A DNA stretch of 64,000 bases from CAVONB01 sp963697205 (GTDB taxonomy: Bacteria > Pseudomonadota > Alphaproteobacteria > Rhizobiales > Hyphomicrobiaceae): NCBI GenBank assembly GCA_963697205.1, contig CAVONB010000015.1, positions 1 to 64,000 on the forward strand, given 5' to 3'. The position numbers and the translations under genes are program-made. Positions within the stretch are counted from its first letter, which is position 1, and each line of letters starts with the position of its first letter. Under the pieces are notes generated by a model that did not search any database, was not told the origin of the DNA, and worked only from the letters and a program-made list of their open reading frames with translations. Shown piece by piece: positions 11,556 through 21,570 of the stretch.

Positions 11556-13286
11556 TCATCGCTCGGTTTGCTCCGGAGACGTGACGGCGATGTCGTCGCC
11601 CTCTTGCACGCGCGGACGGCGCCACGCGTCCGGCCACTCTTGAGCGGCCGATGGCACGACAACTGGACCCTGGCCGTCGATCGCCGGCCACGGGCGATGC
11701 CGTCGTTTGCCTGAGGGCATCACCTGCAGCCGGCTGAGGCCGGTCGCCTCGACGGCGCGCCCTCGATTGGACCGCGCGGCGATGAGAGCGCGCGAACGCG
11801 TCGTCGTCTGCGTCGCCCCGGCCGCTAAGCGACATCTCATCGCCCCGCTGGGACGGACGAGAAGACCGCAGGCCAGCGCCAGAACGGCAAGCCCCGCCCC
11901 GGTTCTGAGCGGATAGTCGACGAGGGAGTGCGCAGCGAGCAAGACGACGGTGAGGCCAGCGGCCTGCGAAAAGCTCGTGTCGAGGGCCGACGTGCCGGGA
12001 TCGGGGCGCCAGGTGCGCCACAGGTGGCGTGCGAGCCAGACGATGGCCAGGGCCATGACACTTGCGCCGACGAGGCCCGTCTCCAGCCACAGCTCCAAGA
12101 GGTCGTTGTGCGCGCGGTTGGCAAACGTGTTGGCCAACACGGCCTTGGCTGGCTCAAAGTGCGCAAAGACCGGCACGAACGTGCCAAGGCCCGCGCCAAA
12201 CGGCACGAAGGCGGACGCGGCCTCCAGCGGTGGTTTGGGCGAACGTCCAGGCGGGCGTCCTCCAGGGGATCGGCCTCGAAGCGGCCCAGCACGCGGTAGA
12301 GCGCAAACTGCATGGCAAGCAGGGTGGCAAGCCCGCCTGAGACGAAGACCCAGCGCGTCATGCGCCCCCATCCGCCAGCGCTGCGCTGGTCGAGGATGCG
12401 CTCGGGTAGGCGGACGCGGCGTTCCGCAAGGACGGCCATGGCGGCGATCCCGACAAGCGCCACGATGGTCAGGATCAGTCCCGCGCGCGAGCGCGAGAAG
12501 AGCTGGGCCGTGACGCAAACGAGAAACATCAGGAGGGCGACGGCAAAGCGCAGGGCCACGCGCCCATTGAGATCGCGCGCATGCTGGAGGGCCGCCATCG
12601 GCCGTGTCGCCTCGATCAACCAGGCGGCGACGAACAGCGTGACCACATAGAGGAGCGCTGCGAAGTGGTTTCGATTGGCAAAAAAGCCAACGGCATCTTG
12701 GGGATTGGTGAACTCGAAGAACCGGAAGGGGGACCGCTCACCTTGTGCGACCTGGAGCAGGCCGATCGCAACACTGAGGAGGCCGACGGTCACCAGGACA
12801 CCGACGACGACGCGGCGCTCGCGATAGGAAAGCTGCACGACACCTAAGAAGACCGCCAATGGGGCGAGCAGCGAGAGAAGCGCGCCCCATGTGCGATCCG
12901 CGGCCACCGTCAGCGGCCGCCACGGCAGGGCCGCTTCGCCCGCCGCAAGGGCATCGCTCACGATCTGGTCGTCCCGGCAGCCGGGTCCAGATTTCCGGCG
13001 GCAAGGGAACGAGTTGGACCATGGGGAGGCCGACGATCGCGACCATCAGAACAGCCGTCAGCCGATCGACGTACGCGGGACCAGCCTGCGCTACGGTCGC
13101 CTCGTGCGGGCGATCGCGCACCACAAGGGTCCACAGCAGCGCCAGAAGAAGGGGAATGGCCAGCAGTTGCAGGCCGGCATCGGACATAAAGCCCGCGCGG
13201 GTGCCGCCGCCGAGCGTCAAACTCGCGGCCAGCGCGAGGATCGTGATCGCGAGGGGAATCCGATGACGTGAATGAGCGATACTCAT
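11556..13286 (-). CDS. O-antigen ligase/polymerase family membrane protein (frameshifted)
   Basis: A multi-spanning inner-membrane protein of roughly 575 residues with at least nine hydrophobic segments. The Wzy_C/O-antigen ligase hallmark is visible as a hydrophobic core ending in FSRSRAGLILTIVAL and, after a large soluble loop, FGAGLGTFVPVFAHFE with NRAHNDLLELWLETGLVG (the H-N-D-x-L-x-x-x-x-E motif). Such proteins polymerise lipid-linked repeats or ligate the chain. Frames change near 12960 and 12280-12500. A long Arg-rich C-terminal tail after residue 500 may be an artefact of a further shift. The ATG at 13286 follows an upstream ATG at 13295. Context favours a Wzy polymerase role. Confidence 0.75.
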
Positions 13287-13395
13287 ACTGGGCATCCCGA
13301 GACGCGCCCCACGCTGCGCTCAGATCGACTTGGACTGACCGGATGGTGCAGACGGGCCTTCAATCCGGCGTCTAGGGCCTGGATCGGGTGCTGTG

Positions 13396-13419
13396 CTGAG
13401 CGCCTATCTCAGCGCTCAG
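13396..13419 (-). repeat. Inverted repeat, possible weak terminator
   Basis: A perfect 8-base stem (CTGAGCGC with GCGCTCAG) and an 8-base loop lie in the gap between the small secreted protein gene and the O-antigen-ligase-type gene, both leftward. There is no T run after it on the minus strand, so an intrinsic terminator is doubtful; an attenuating or mRNA-processing hairpin is equally possible. Confidence 0.3.
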
Positions 13420-13456
13420 GTTCGGATTTGAAGCTTGCTGCCAAAACCTGAGCCCC

Positions 13457-13880
13457 TCAAGGACTGGCCGGATCGCTCTTCTTGCTGGCGATAATGGCCA
13501 CGCCCGCACCGACGGCGAGGACGCCGCCACCGATCAGCAAGGCGTTGGAGTTCCAGTCCGCCGCCCTGTGCGGCGCGCGCTGGATCCTGCGGCGGACGCC
13601 CGGTCCCGCAAGGCGACTCAGGGCCGACCGTGAAGACGGCGCCTGGATCGACGCGCACGCGGCATTGATCGTTGAAGACGATCTCGCCAGAGCCGTTGGC
13701 CTGCACCATGACCGTGTCGCCAGATCGCACCTCAACGCTACCTACGACCGGCTTGAAGCCCGCGCCCTGATTGAGCAGCACAGGGCCCTGGTTGACGGAC
13801 AGTGTCGCGGCCTGCAGGCCGCTCGTCAGCGCAAGTGAAGCCACCGCTGCAACAGCGGTCGATCGCCAAAGTCTCGACAC
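13457..13880 (-). CDS. Small secreted or membrane-anchored protein of the polysaccharide locus (frameshift near 13600)
   Basis: The N-terminus is a clear signal peptide (basic start, STAVAAVASLALTSGLQAA, predicted cleavage after about residue 24). The mature part has VGSVEVRSGDTVMVQANGSGEIVF and a DQCRVRVDPGAVFTV strand with Cys, then, in the next frame, LLIGGGVLAVGAGVAIIASKK, a single hydrophobic helix with a Lys anchor before the C-terminus. Size is about 140 residues. I do not recognise a named family. The layout (beta-rich domain plus C-terminal helix) suggests an envelope protein. It is divergent from the phosphatase/export genes and heads the leftward gene set. Confidence 0.6.
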
Positions 13881-14331
13881 GAAAGATACCCCCGATTAGC
13901 GCTGCTCGTTTCCGCACGCAGCATCGCTCGTGCACTACGACGTCTCTATGCATGAAGGAACGCACTACTCTGAACGCAGCATATGTATCACGGCTGACGA
14001 CCCTAGACAATGAGTCCGGGGCGCCGCAATGCGCCGCAGACGCTTAGCTGTGGAGAGCGCCGAGCTCGGCAAAACTGAACGCTCTGTCATGCGGAAAACT
14101 GTCTTGGCTCTGCGTCCCCTTGACCGTCGCGGCCCAACATGCGCACAGGGAAGCGTCAACCACGCGCGGCGCGCGAGCTGCAGGTCAGCATTCGACGTTG
14201 GCGTGCACGCGCCGTTGCGGCGCAATTTCATGAGCTTAACGCGGCACGCGCATGCACGGCCTGAGCCGTGCCCGTGTCTCGATCGTGCGAGGTCACACGG
14301 CCCAGACGTCTTTGGAGTTCGCGTCAGCATC
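13881..14331. other. Divergent intergenic region of the polysaccharide locus
   Basis: About 450 bases between the leftward secreted-protein gene and the rightward phosphatase gene. Open frames here are short, rich in Arg, Cys and His, and lack a ribosome binding site, so I see no gene. It must hold the promoters for both halves of the locus, but I could not recognise a specific operator or a convincing -35/-10 pair. Confidence 0.5.
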
Positions 14332-15209
14332 ATGATCGATCTTCACTCCCATATTCTGCCTGGCCTCGACGACGGCGCGCCAAGTCTTGAGGTGGCGCTC
14401 GCCATGGCGCAGGCCTTTGTCGACGATGGCGTGCAGATTGTTGCCGCGACGCCACACATCATGCCCGGCGTTTGGGGCAACACCGGCCCGGCGATTCGTT
14501 CGCAGGTCGCCCTGCTGCAAGACGCCATCGATCGGGAGGGTCTGCCGCTGACGGGTGGTTACGGGCGCCGACGTGCATCTGGCGCCGGGCCTCGCCGCCG
14601 GCCTCGCCGACGGCGCGCTGTTGATCACTCGCCGACACCCGCTACGTGCTGATCGAGCCCCCGCATCACGTTGTCCCGCCTCGGCTGGAGGAGACGTTTT
14701 ACGATCTGACGCTGGCTGGCTACGTGCCGATCTTGACCCACCCCGAGCGCCTCACCTGGATCAAGGGGCACTACGCCACCATCAAGAAGCTGGTGCAGGG
14801 GGGCGTTTGGATGCAGATTACGTCGGGTTCGCTGCGCGGCGCGTTCGGGCAAAGCGCGAAGCAGTGGGCGGAGCGCATGCTCGATGACGGCCTCGTCCAT
14901 ATTTTGGCGAGTGACGCCCACGACGTGGCACGCCGTCGTCCCGACCTATCTGTTGGCTATCACGTGGCCGCACAACGGGTTGGGGACGAGGAAGCAAGAC
15001 ACTTGGTTTTGACGCGGCCGCAGGCCATACTTGATAATTGTCCGCCGTCCTCTATACCGATGCCCGTGGGACCTGGGAGGTCTGGGGATCAGGTGAGATC
15101 GACGCGGGGTGCTTCTCGGGGAAGCACGTCGATTGGGGGTAGCAATGCACAGGATCGCAAAGTGGGCGTGCTTGGCGGTTTCACTCGCCTTCTTAGGCGC
15201 CTGCGCTAA
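14332..15209 (+). CDS. CpsB/YwqE-type PHP tyrosine-protein phosphatase (frameshifted)
   Basis: Starts MIDLHSHILPGLDDGAP, the metal-binding HxH and DDG signature of the PHP-fold phosphatases that dephosphorylate bacterial tyrosine kinases such as Wzc/CpsD. Later strings VAATPHIMPGVWGN, VLIEPPHHVVPPRLEE, YVPILTHPERL and HILASDAHDVARRRPDLS supply the remaining metal ligands. The frame shifts near 14560 and back near 14630. The 3' end is uncertain: the literal frame runs to 15209, overlapping the next gene, but the family usually ends soon after RPQAILDN, at about 15060. It acts in the cytosol and opposes the BY-kinase encoded 1 kb downstream. Confidence 0.8.
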
Positions 15210-15918
15210 TTCCTCAGTCGACAGCCTGCAAAGCAGCCTCACGGGGCCTGAGGGCGTCCGCCCCGCGGCGGCGACAACCGGTGCGCTTGCAAACGAGGTG
15301 CAGCCCACGTCGGTTGCGGCAAATAAGGCCGACTTCGATAAACTGCGCGCGCTTTCAAGAGCGTCAGCGACCGCCTACCAGATCGGCGCGCAGGACGTGC
15401 TTGAGGTGTCCGTCTTCAAGGCGCCGGAGTTGTCCAAGGTCGTGCAAGTCGCCGATGCGGGCACGATCAACCTGCCGCTGGTCGGTGAAGTGCCGGCCGC
15501 CGGGCGGACCGCGCAGGACGTCGAGCGCGATTTGACGCGCCTACTTGGGTGCCAAGTACCTGCAAAACCCGCAAGTCACCGTTTTCGTCAAGGAATACAA
15601 CAGCCAGATGGTGACGGTGGAAGGGGCCGTGAAAAAGCCGGGCGTCTTCCCCTATCGCGGCCAGACGTCACTGCTGCAGTCGATTGCGACAGCGGGCGGC
15701 CTCGATCGGTCGCCAGCAGCGGCGTCATCGTGTTCCGCGACAATGGCGGCAAGCGCCTTGCGGCGCGCTTCGACATCGATCAAATCCGCGAGGGCCAGGC
15801 GGCAGATCCTGTTCTGCAGTCGGGCGACGTTGTCGTCGTGGCAAGCTCTCAGATCAAGGAGACCTTCAACAACGTCTTGAAGGCCCTGCCGCTGGCTGGC
15901 GTGTTTGCGCTGTTGTGA
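15145..15918 (+). CDS. Polysaccharide export lipoprotein, Wza/OtnA-like (two frameshifts)
   Basis: Starts MHRIAKWACLAVSLAFLGAC: a lipoprotein signal peptide with lipobox LGAC, so the protein should be anchored to the outer membrane by Cys20. The Poly_export domain follows (YQIGAQDVLEVSVFKAPEL, then VADAGTINLPLVGEVPAAG), and the SLBB-like part (VTVEGAVKKPGVFPYRGQTSLLQSIATAGGLD) is in a second frame from about 15545 to 15710, after which the first frame resumes (GVIVFRDNG, LQSGDVVVV). About 257 residues. It lacks the long C-terminal helix of E. coli Wza, as in many short alphaproteobacterial members. It forms the export channel with the Wzc-like protein downstream. Confidence 0.85.
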   Translation: MHRIAKWACLAVSLAFLGACANSSVDSLQSSLTGPEGVRPAAATTGALANEVQPTSVAANKADFDKLRALSRASATAYQIGAQDVLEVSVFKAPELSKVVQVADAGTINLPLVGEVPAAGRTAQDVERDLTRLLGCQVPAKPASHRFRQGIQQPDGDGGRGREKAGRLPLSRPDVTAAVDCDSGRPRSVASSGVIVFRDNGGKRLAARFDIDQIREGQAADPVLQSGDVVVVASSQIKETFNNVLKALPLAGVFALL

Positions 15919-16104
15919 TGAGCCGCTTGTGTCGGCTTTTCTCAAGTGCGCCGGGAAAGCTGGGCACAAGCGCTGCAGGCAACATGATTTTGGCGCGATC
16001 TGTTGATGGCTTGCGCGTTATCGTCAGGAGCGGTGTCGGCGGCGGGCCGCTCAAGAGAGTGAGCCTCCGGCTCATTGGCGTGCGTTGGAACGATTGGTGC
16101 GGCG

Positions 16105-18446
16105 ATGAATGACATGACCGGCCCGGGGATCGGCAACAGTAGTGCCCCACCGGCTCGCCTTGTGCCCGTCGGGGCGCAGGTGCCCGCCACGCCGTCTCTC
16201 GGCTATGACCCCCTCGGCTACGGTGCGCCACCGCCGGACGCGGGCGAAGGCTTGCGCGAGACCATCCTCGAATACGTGCGGATCTTCTATCGCCGTCGCT
16301 GGCTGATCTTGATCCTGACACTCACGGTCCTGGTGATCGGCAGCGTGCGCACGTTGATGCAGACGCCGCTCTATACGGCGGTCACGCGCATTCAAATCGA
16401 CCCCACCGCACCGAAGGTCGTGGAGACGGGCGCCACGCAGGCCGCCGACTTTATGGATTATGAGGCGCTGCGCACGCAGTACGAGGTGCTGAAAAGCCGC
16501 TCGATCGCAGAGCGGGCGGCGTCGGCCCTGAAGCTCGGTCGCGATCCGACCTTTGGTGCGCCCACGTCGACGTCTCTTCTGGGCTACGTGCGCGCGCTGA
16601 TCAGCCCCTCGCCCAAAGCGGCGACCGTCAACGAGCGCGCGGCCGAGGCGCGCGCGGCAGGCGTCATTCTGGGCAACCGCGACATTCGGCCCGTGACGGG
16701 CTCGCGCCTCGTCGACATTGCCTACTCCGATCCCAATCCTGCTCGCGCGCAGCGCGTCTCCGTGGCGCTCGCAGAAGCCTACATCAGCGCCAACATCGAC
16801 AAACGCTTCAAGTCCAACGAGTACGCCAAGACCTTCCTTGAGGACCAATCCAAGCAGCTGCAATTGAGGCTCGAAGACTCCGAGCGCATTCTGGTCGAAT
16901 TCTCCGAGAAGAATGAAATCATCGTCCTGAGCGAGAAATCCTCGATTGCCGAAAACAACTTATCGGCCGCCAGTGGCGCCCTCAGCAATCTGATCGCGCA
17001 GCGCATCCAGACCGAGCAGACGTGGAAGCAGGTCGAGAGCACCAAGTCGCTTGAGTTGCCGCAGTTCCTTGGCAATGCCGTGATCCAGGGCCTGCGCGCC
17101 AGCCGCAATGCGCTGCAGTCGGAGTACCAGGACAAGCTGCAGACCTTCAAGCCGGCCTACCCGTCGATGGTCGAGCTGCAATCCAAGATCAACGAAATCG
17201 ACCGCCAGATCGCGGCCGAAGTGCGCGCCATCAAGGCCTCGCTGAAGGGCGCCTATGAGGGTGCCGTGCGCCAGGAGACGGAAACCCGCAACGAAGTCGA
17301 ACGCCTCAAGGCCGAGGCGCTCGACCTGCAAAAGCGGTTGATCCAATACAATATCCTGAAGCGCGAGGTGGACACCAACCGCTCGCTCTACAACGGCCTC
17401 CTGCAGCGCTTCAAGGAGGTCGAGGTCGCCGGTGGCGTCGGCACCAACAACATCTACATCGTTGATCGCGCCGAGGTGCCCGGTGGGCCGTCCTCGCCCA
17501 ACGTGCGTCGTTCGATCCTGTTGTCCCTCATGCTGGGCCTCGGCCTGGGTTTCGGCGCCGCCTACCTGTCTGGCGATCCTCGATGACCGGATCAGCACGC
17601 CGGAGGAAATGGAGCGGATCACGGGCTTGGCACTGTTGGGCGTGATCCCGCGCGTCAACGATGAGACTTCCGTTGAGATGGAGATGGCCGATCCGCGCTC
17701 GGCGCTGTCGGAAGCCTATCGTTCGTTGTGCACGTCACTGCAGTTCTCAACCGATCACGGCCTGCCCAAGACCCTGCTGGTGACAAGCGCCGGCCCGTCG
17801 GAGGGCAAGTCCAGCTCGGCCGTCGCCATCTGCCGGCACTTCTCCAATCTTGGTCTTAAGGTGCTCTTGGTCGATGGCGATCTGCGCAATCCTTCGCTGC
17901 ACAAGAAGCTGGGCTTGCCGAATGACGTCGGCCTGAGCAACTACCTGACGGGTGGCTGCACGCCGCCGGAGGCCATGCAGGCGACGACCGTTGCCGAACT
18001 TGACGTTCATGGCGACCGGGCCGCTGCCGCCCAATGCGGCCGACCTGCTTGGCAGCGCGCGCCTGCACTCCCTGCTCACCGTCGGCCAGGAGGTGTTCGA
18101 CTTGATCGTTGTCGATGGGCCGCCGGTCATGGGCTTGGCCAACTCCAATCTGTTGGCGACGGCCGCCAATGCCACGATGTTGGTGGTCGGCGCCGGGCAA
18201 GCCCGCGCCGGTGCCTTGCGTCAGGCCCTGCGCCGCCTCGAGCTCACGCGCGCCCACTTGATCGGCGCCGTCATGACCAAGTTCGACGCCAAGAGCGCCG
18301 GGTATGGATACGGCTATGGGTACGGTTACGGGTACGGGTACGGTGCAGACGCCTACACGTATGGCAGATCCATCGACCATGATCCGTCCGCTCACCAAGG
18401 CACGGGCGCCGTTGAGCACCTGCCCCATCCCAAAGAGACATCGTAA
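16105..18446 (+). CDS. Wzc-like chain-length determinant fused to BY-kinase (frameshifts near 17570 and 17990)
   Basis: A polysaccharide co-polymerase of about 780 residues. The N-terminal Wzz domain has a first membrane helix (RRRWLILILTLTVLVIGSV), a long coiled-coil periplasmic part (about residues 240-440) and a second helix (SILLSLMLGLGLGFGAAYL). The cytosolic kinase follows in another frame: Walker A SAGPSEGKSSSAVAI, Walker A' VLLVDGDLRNPSLH, Walker B LIVVDGPPVMG. The C-terminus is a Gly-Tyr repeat with nine Tyr in about 25 residues, the autophosphorylation cluster. It controls chain length and links polymerisation to export. The start ATG at 16105 was preferred to the one at 16075. The TAA overlaps the next ATG. 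Confidence 0.88.
18303..18344 (+). repeat. Seven-unit TAYGGN hexanucleotide repeat encoding the Gly-Tyr tail
   Basis: Seven consecutive Tyr-Gly codon pairs of the form TAY-GGN inside the BY-kinase gene. The tract is imperfect at the third bases. Change in unit number would add or remove phosphorylatable Tyr residues in steps of two codons without breaking the frame. Confidence 0.85.
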
Positions 18447-19129
18447 TGGACGACGCGCAGGCACTGAGGGTCGCCATTGACCTGATGCAGGTCCCCTCGC
18501 GCGTGCGACTTTACCAAAATGAGCCGCTTCCACACGGCATGACGCTCCTGTTGCGCGTTGCCGCCAAAGCTGACGGCGCGCTTGAGGAAGCCGAGACACT
18601 TCTGGCGCGCCCTGCGCCGCTGCTTCATGACGCGGCGACATTCTTTGTTGAACAGATCCTGTTGGCGCCCAACGTCGACAGCTACCGTGTCCTCGGCGCT
18701 GGCCCCGGTTCGACGACCGCTGATCTGCGCCGAAACATGGCCCTCCTGTTGCGCTGGCTTCACCCCGACGTCGCCGCCGATCGCGACCGGAGCGTGTTTG
18801 CGGGGCGCGTGGCAACGGCCTGGGACAGCCTCAAGACGAAGGATCGGCGCAGCGCCTATGATGCAACGCTTGGGGCAGCGGAAGCGCAAGCAGAAGCGAA
18901 CGCCGAGATACTGACGCGCAACTCGCGGCTTGGACGACGGCGGCGCAAGCGTTCCGGCGGGCTCCCGTCGCATGTCGCGGCTCCCGGCGCATTACCAAAT
19001 GACACTCGCCTTGCTTCCGCCGCGGCCGGGCCTGAGCAGGTTCGCATGCGCGGCCGCGGACGCGCCGTCAGAGCACGACGCAGCCTCCTCAAGCGCCTTG
19101 CCCGTCTCTTGTCACCGCGTGTGTGCTAG
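18446..19129 (+). CDS. J-domain-like protein coupled to the BY-kinase gene
   Basis: A 227-residue soluble protein. Residues 80-140 (YRVLGAGPGSTTADLRRNM, WLHPDVAADRD, VATAWDSLKTKDRRSAYDA) match a DnaJ J-domain, with the HPD tripeptide at residues 106-108 that stimulates Hsp70. The N-terminal 75 residues are helical and unassigned, and the last 70 residues are a strongly basic, Arg-rich tail. The ATG overlaps the stop of the kinase gene as TAATG, so the two are translationally coupled. It is presumably a co-chaperone for an export component; the client is unknown. No Gly/Phe or zinc domain is present. Confidence 0.75.
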   Translation: MDDAQALRVAIDLMQVPSRVRLYQNEPLPHGMTLLLRVAAKADGALEEAETLLARPAPLLHDAATFFVEQILLAPNVDSYRVLGAGPGSTTADLRRNMALLLRWLHPDVAADRDRSVFAGRVATAWDSLKTKDRRSAYDATLGAAEAQAEANAEILTRNSRLGRRRRKRSGGLPSHVAAPGALPNDTRLASAAAGPEQVRMRGRGRAVRARRSLLKRLARLLSPRVC

Positions 19130-19170
19130 CTCTCCCAGCAACGGCTCACAAACAGGATTAAGTGTCCTTC

Positions 19171-20638
19171 ATGCTGAAGGTGCCCGAACTCAACGACAGG
19201 CCACGCGAAGAGGACGCTGCACTTGCGCATCACAGCGAGGGGTCTCGTCCTCGCCGGATGCTCTTCCTCGTCCTTCTGGCTGTGCTCGGTCTCCTTCTCG
19301 CGTGGCAAGTAATTGTTCGCTCCTGGTCGGCCACTCTCGCCGAGCCCACGCCCGACTTGGCCTTGGTGCTCAACTCCTCCCAGCCTCAGGCTTTGCTCAT
19401 TGCCGCAGAGCGGCGGCTGGACGAGATCTTGGCCACGGCGCGATCGACCTACGCGTCGCAGGAACGCGACCGCTTGCCGAATTTTTCTAGCCGTCGCATC
19501 GTCGGTGTTCCAGACGAGAGTGCACACTCTGAATTTCCGCCGGGATACGTGCTGCCGGCAGATCAAGCGCACGAAGTTGAGGGCCTGCTGAGCCGCGCGA
19601 TCGTGGCGGAGCCTCTCAATGCGCCTGCGTTCACGCTTCTTGGTCGTGTTGCCGAACTCAAAGGCGATGAGGTCGGCGCATTGCGCCACTTCAAGCAGGC
19701 CATCAAGCTCTCGCGCCATGAAGTCAGCGCGGCAATCTGGCTCCTCAATCACGCCGTGCAATCGAACGATCTCGATCTGGTCTTGGTCTACGCTGATCTT
19801 CTCCAGCGCGTCAGGCCCAACCTTGTCGGACCCATCGCGCCGATCCTGGCTCGGGCCGTCGAGACCGAGGCCGGTCGACCAAAGATCGTCGCGCTCATCG
19901 CCTCGGATCCCTCGCCACCCTGGCGCCAGGGATTTCCTGCAGCTCTTGCCTCGGCACGTCGTCGATCCGCGTGCGCCGATGCTCGTGCTCTTGGGTCTGA
20001 AGCAGGCGGGCCGAAACGTTGAGGTTCAGGAGCTTAAGCCCTACCTGGAGAGCGTCCTGCTGAACGGCCTGCCTGAGGTTGCTTATCAGACATGGCTGCA
20101 ATTCTTGACGGACGCGCAGCTGAGCACGCTCGGCCGGCTGAACAATGCCGACTTTGAGACGCTCCCCTCGGGCCTGCCCTTCGACTGGGTCATCCGGGTC
20201 GGCACCAACGCCAATGCCGAGATCCGCCCGCATCCCGAGCACCCTCACCGCAAGGTGCTGACCGTGGGCTTTGCTGGCGGCCGCGCTGACTTCCGCGCGG
20301 GCGTGCGCCAGTGGGTCGTCTTGCCGCCGGGCAGCTATCGTTTGTGGGGTGCCGTTGAAGGAGAATTGCGCGGCCGGCGTGGACTGCGCTGGCGCATCCT
20401 GTGTCAGGCGGCACGCAGCCAGGCGCAGATCGCCGAGAGCGACATGTTGCTTGGCAAATTTCCCGAGGGGCGCAGTTTTTCGGTGTCCTTTACCGTGCCT
20501 CGGTCGGAATGCCCCGCGCAGATCATCCAGTTGGATCTCGACGCCCGGTCCAGCTCCGAGCAATTGGTCCTCGGCGAGTTGCTGTTTGATGACTTTGGGC
20601 TTGAGCGCGTCGACACGTTCGAGAGGCCCGGTCAATAA
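19171..20638 (+). CDS. Membrane-anchored TPR-like protein of the polysaccharide locus (frameshift near 19930)
   Basis: About 490 residues when the two frames are joined near 19930. An N-terminal cytosolic stretch is followed by one membrane helix (LFLVLLAVLGLLLAWQVIV), so the rest should be periplasmic. Residues 130-230 look like TPR-type helix pairs (AEPLNAPAFTLLGRVAELKG, DEVGALRHFKQAIKLS). The C-terminal third is beta-rich (PFDWVIRVG, WVVLPPGSYRLWGAVEGELR, LRWRILC, LGELLFDDF) and resembles a carbohydrate-binding jelly roll. The family is not named to my knowledge. Chosen start: ATG 19171 rather than GTG 19162. It is the last gene of the rightward group and may help assemble the export complex. 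Confidence 0.6.
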
Positions 20639-20942
20639 TATCAAGCCCGGTCGATAAGACCGCGACGGCACGCACTCGCCGCGCCGGCACGTCTCGCTTT
20701 GCTCTTGCACTCATGGATGCGGCTGCCAGGCGCCCGCGAACCGGGACTTACCTTTCTAAGTCCTTGCCGCCAAGGCGCGGTGACGCGCACCGGATTTGTC
20801 CCGCGCAGCCACCCTTCCATGACTGAAGTGCGTCCTTGGACGTCCCGCCGACCGCGCCCTCTGCCCCTCCCCTCTACGCTCTCCCTCGCCCTCTCCCTCG
20901 CCCGAGAGAACAATTTTGTGGACAGTGTGCAGTTACGATTTG

Positions 20943-20957
20943 TTAACGACTCATTTA
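20943..20957 (+). promoter_or_regulatory. Possible CtrA-type site
   Basis: TTAA, seven bases, TTTA: one mismatch from the TTAA-N7-TTAA consensus of the alphaproteobacterial cell-cycle regulator CtrA. It sits in the AT-rich part of the gap, about 170 bases before the next putative start. A short degenerate motif, so chance is a real possibility. Confidence 0.22.
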
Positions 20958-21070
20958 CTATCTTTGCACTGATACGTTAGCGGTGTCCGGTCCGTCTTCG
21001 TCCGGTGCGCGTTCTGCGTGATCCTTCGTTGCGCGTTTCTGTCTACTCCTATCCCTCAGTCTTCATGCTG

Positions 21071-21085
21071 GGACCACGATGGTCC
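21071..21085. repeat. Short perfect inverted repeat upstream of a hypothetical gene
   Basis: GGACCA, three bases, TGGTCC, about 40 bases before the ATG of the hypothetical gene at 21127. The size and place would suit an operator, but no cognate regulator is adjacent. Confidence 0.25.
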
Positions 21086-21126
21086 GGCGTGTTGGGCCTT
21101 GTTTATCTCATTGGCGGTCAACACTC

Positions 21127-21570
21127 ATGTCAGCCGCACGCAATATTTACGATCATGTCCTGGCGGGACATCATGTTTCCGTTGGCGCAGATATTGCCGG
21201 CCGGCAAACCGTGAAAGTCTCCGGCATTGGCTTGCGCAATCGTAGCGAAGCATACGCGCCAAGTGACGCCGAGACAGCGGATTTCGAGGCCGCGATCGCT
21301 GCGGCCATTTCTGAGGTTGTGCTGCGTGGTGCGCGCATTTCGTTCTTTATGGACTACTACGGTCGCCAGTGGATCGAGCTTCGCTCCGGGCGGCTCATTC
21401 AGCGAAAGCAGAAGCTGTTCCTGCCGGCCCATCTCGTAGAGGCGGCGAAGGCTTGCGTACGCGCGCAACGGATCAAGCGACGGACTGTGCAGACTGCTGC
21501 TCGTCGCATGCCCGTTTCGCCGCCGCAGCACCCTCGAGGATCGACTTCGGATCTTCATGCACCGCGGTGA
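21127..21570 (+). CDS. Hypothetical protein, 147 residues
   Basis: Begins MSAARNIYDHVLAGHHVSVG. The first 100 residues have protein-like composition with alternating strands and helices (TVKVSGIGLRNRSE, ADFEAAIAAAISEVVLRG, RISFFMDYYGRQWIELRSG, HLVEAAKACVRAQRIK); the last 35 are Arg/Pro-rich and may not be structured. No signal peptide or membrane helix, and I recognise no family. The opposite strand is also open over most of this stretch, so the call relies on composition and on the preceding AT-rich region. Confidence 0.45.
   Translation: MSAARNIYDHVLAGHHVSVGADIAGRQTVKVSGIGLRNRSEAYAPSDAETADFEAAIAAAISEVVLRGARISFFMDYYGRQWIELRSGRLIQRKQKLFLPAHLVEAAKACVRAQRIKRRTVQTAARRMPVSPPQHPRGSTSDLHAPR

Larger units (their letters stand above)
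20639..21126. other. Intergenic region after the polysaccharide locus
   Basis: About 490 bases with no convincing gene. It contains a pyrimidine-rich tract (about 20855-20905, repeated CCCTC blocks) followed by an AT-rich stretch (20910-20985) that stands out from the surrounding high GC and is the best promoter candidate for the following hypothetical gene. Confidence 0.45.
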
